From: CAMPJU01 sp046566095 | Lineage (GTDB): Bacteria; Pseudomonadota; Gammaproteobacteria; Xanthomonadales; Xanthomonadaceae | NCBI GenBank assembly: GCA_046566095.1 | Contig: JBKHXI010000101.1 | Coordinates: 1-5,628, forward strand | Length of the DNA stretch: 5,628 nucleotides | Direction of reading: 5' to 3' | Part shown: piece after piece, positions 3,799 to 5,628 of the stretch | Layout of the letters: every line of letters begins with the position of its first letter | How positions within the stretch are numbered: the first letter of the stretch is position 1 | The notes under the pieces: generated by a model | What the model was told of the DNA's origin: nothing | The model's input: the letters and a program-made list of their open reading frames with translations, nothing else | Databases searched by the model: none | Position numbers and translations under genes: made by a program

Positions 3799-5628
3799 AT
3801 GCCCCAGCCGACCCGCCGCGACCTCGCCAACGCCATCCGCTTCCTCGCCGCGGACGCGGTCCAGGCCGCCAATTCCGGCCACCCGGGCATGCCGATGGGC
3901 ATGGCCGACATCGCCGAAGTGCTGTGGCGCGGCTACCTCCGCCACAACCCGGCCAACCCCGGCTGGTTCGGCCGCGACCGCTTCATCCTCTCCAACGGCC
4001 ACGGCTCGATGCTGCAGTACGCGCTGCTGCACCTGACCGGCTACGCGCTGTCGATCGACGACCTCAAGGCCTTCCGCCAGCTCGAATCCAGGACCCCCGG
4101 CCACCCCGAGAACTTCATGACGCCCGGCGTGGAGACCACGACCGGGCCGCTGGGACAGGGCTTCGCCAACGCGGTCGGCATGGCGCTGGCCGAGAAGCTG
4201 CTGGCGCAGCGCTTCAACCGGCCCGGGCACGAGGTGATCGACCACCGCACCTGGGTGTTCCTCGGCGACGGCTGCCTGATGGAGGGCATCTCGCACGAGG
4301 CCGCCTCGCTGGCCGGGACCTGGGGCCTGCACAAGCTGGTCGCGTTCTGGGACGACAACCGGATCAGCATCGACGGCGACGTCGCCGGCTGGTTCACCGA
4401 CGACACCCCGGCCCGGTTCGAGGCCTACGGCTGGCACGTGGTGCGCGACGTCGACGGCCACGACGCCGATGCGGTCGAGGCCGCGATCGGGCGCGCGCTG
4501 GCCGAGTCCGGCCGGCCGACCCTGCTGTGCTGCCGCACCACGATCGGCTACGGCGCCCCGACCAAGGCCGGCAGCGAGGCCAGCCACGGCGCGCCGCTGG
4601 GCGCCGAGGAGCTGGCCGCCACCCGCGCGGCGCTGGGCTGGAGCCACGGCCCGTTCGAGATCCCGCAGGAGATCCGCGACGCCTGGAGCGCGGTCGATGC
4701 CGGCCGCGCCCGCGAGGCGGCGTGGAACGAGGCCTTCGCGGCCTACGCATCGGCGTTCCCGCAGGAAGCGGCCGAACTCCAGCGCCGGATCCGCGGCGCG
4801 CTGCCGGAGGACTTCGCCGCCGTCGCCGACGCGCACATCGCGAAGCTGCAGGCCGACGGCCCGGTGGTCGCCTCGCGCAAGGCCTCGCAGATGGCGATCG
4901 AGGCGTTCGCGCCGCGGCTGCCGGAACTGGTCGGCGGCTCGGCCGACCTGGCGCATTCCAACCTGACCCTGTGGAAGGGCAGCAAGACGGTCGCCGGTTC
5001 CGATCCGGACGCCAATTACATCTATTACGGCGTGCGCGAGTTCGCGATGACCGCGATCGGCAACGGCCTGGCGCTGCACGGCGGCTTCATCCCCTACGAC
5101 GCCACCTTCCTGGTGTTCTCCGACTACGCCCGCAACGCGGTGCGGATGAGCGCGCTGATGGGGGCGCGCGCGATCCACGTCTACACCCACGATTCCATCG
5201 GCCTGGGCGAGGACGGCCCGACCCACCAGCCGATCGAACACCTGGCGAGCCTGCGCTACATCCCGCACAACGACGTCTGGCGGCCCTGCGACGCGGTCGA
5301 GTCGGCGGCGGCCTGGAAAGCCGCGATCCAGCGCGCCGACGGGCCGAGCTGCCTGGTGTTCTCGCGCCAGAACCTCGATCACCAGCCCCGAGACGAATCG
5401 CAGGTCGCCGCCATCGCCCGCGGCGGCTACGTGCTGCGGGATTCGGCCGGCGCGCCCGAGCTCATCCTGATCGCCACCGGCTCGGAGGTCGGCCTGGCGA
5501 TGCAGGCCGCCGCGCAGCTGGGCGACGGCGTGCGCGTGGTCTCGATGCCCTCGACCGACGTGTTCGACCGCCAGGATTCCGCGTACCGGGAATCGGTGCT
5601 GCCGCGCGCCTGCCGCCGGCGGGTGGCG
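3799..5628 (+). CDS. tkt: Transketolase (C-terminal end beyond window)
   Basis: This cytosolic thiamine diphosphate enzyme transfers two-carbon ketol units between sugar phosphates in the non-oxidative pentose phosphate pathway. The 610 visible codons cover nearly all of the usual 660-670 residues. The Pyr-binding first domain carries SGHPG (H28), NGHGS (H68), GPLGQG (116-121) and the Mg/ThDP motif GDG (156-158) with N187. The second domain carries VGGSADL, the catalytic Glu in GVREFAM (E414), YTHDS (H464), GEDGPTHQP (470-478) and SRQN (522-525). The third, C-terminal domain starts near 555 (LILIATGSE) and is cut. The ATG at 3799 gives the usual start (MPQPTRRDLANAIRFLAADAV-like) but lacks a Shine-Dalgarno. 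An in-frame ATG at 3763 has a GGGGA 7 nt upstream and would add 12 residues, yet it overlaps the predicted -10. All catalytic residues I could check are present. Confidence 0.96.
   Translation, partial: MPQPTRRDLANAIRFLAADAVQAANSGHPGMPMGMADIAEVLWRGYLRHNPANPGWFGRDRFILSNGHGSMLQYALLHLTGYALSIDDLKAFRQLESRTPGHPENFMTPGVETTTGPLGQGFANAVGMALAEKLLAQRFNRPGHEVIDHRTWVFLGDGCLMEGISHEAASLAGTWGLHKLVAFWDDNRISIDGDVAGWFTDDTPARFEAYGWHVVRDVDGHDADAVEAAIGRALAESGRPTLLCCRTTIGYGAPTKAGSEASHGAPLGAEELAATRAALGWSHGPFEIPQEIRDAWSAVDAGRAREAAWNEAFAAYASAFPQEAAELQRRIRGALPEDFAAVADAHIAKLQADGPVVASRKASQMAIEAFAPRLPELVGGSADLAHSNLTLWKGSKTVAGSDPDANYIYYGVREFAMTAIGNGLALHGGFIPYDATFLVFSDYARNAVRMSALMGARAIHVYTHDSIGLGEDGPTHQPIEHLASLRYIPHNDVWRPCDAVESAAAWKAAIQRADGPSCLVFSRQNLDHQPRDESQVAAIARGGYVLRDSAGAPELILIATGSEVGLAMQAAAQLGDGVRVVSMPSTDVFDRQDSAYRESVLPRACRRRVA

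Noticed and set aside
3602..4036. Plus-strand open frame beginning inside REP pair 2
   Set aside because: It is out of frame with transketolase over their overlap, has low-complexity Arg/Ala/Pro/Ser composition, and begins within a repeat element.
2800..5382. 860-codon open frame on the minus strand
   Set aside because: It is antisense to both the symporter and transketolase, whose motifs are unmistakable. It crosses the REP pairs and has the Arg/Ala/Gly/Pro composition of a GC-rich shadow frame.

Overview
The window is very GC-rich, with strong G/C preference at third codon positions. It looks like a chromosomal segment of a gammaproteobacterium of the Xanthomonadaceae type (Lysobacter, Luteimonas or Stenotrophomonas-like). 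This rests on the base composition, the transketolase N-terminus, and above all on short GTAG-headed palindromes of the REP class scattered between the genes. The genus is an inference; there is no rRNA or other marker here.

Layout. (1) Positions 1-1651, minus strand: the N-terminal 550 codons of a large poly-HAMP sensor protein, very probably a soluble hybrid histidine kinase with Nik1/Os-1-type architecture. It runs off the left edge. Its tandem repeats have an exact 276 bp (92 residue) period. (2) Positions 1652-2143: a 492 bp divergent intergenic region with a GC-rich hairpin in the kinase leader and four REP-like palindromes. (3) Positions 2144-3481, plus strand: a complete 445-residue dicarboxylate/amino acid:cation symporter of the GltP/GltPh fold. 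(4) Positions 3482-3798: a 317 bp intergenic region with two 78 bp composite REP elements and a plausible promoter. (5) Positions 3799-5628, plus strand: transketolase, 610 codons, cut by the right edge shortly before its expected end.

The three genes do not form an obvious pathway: a signalling kinase, an acidic amino acid or dicarboxylate importer, and a pentose phosphate/Calvin-type carbon enzyme. The symporter and transketolase are co-oriented but separated by the REP cluster, and transketolase appears to have its own promoter, so they are probably separate transcription units. The kinase is divergent from the symporter.

The most distinctive signals are in the non-coding DNA and at its borders. 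The REP family has two stem types sharing a three-base loop. The elements are paired in one fixed orientation and flank the symporter gene on both sides. One of them supplies the symporter's stop codon from its GTAG head. Within the proteins, the symporter lacks several residues that form one of the sodium sites in GltPh, and codon use in the kinase repeats seems to shift near the left edge. I see no CRISPR, tRNA, rRNA, transposase gene or phage gene.
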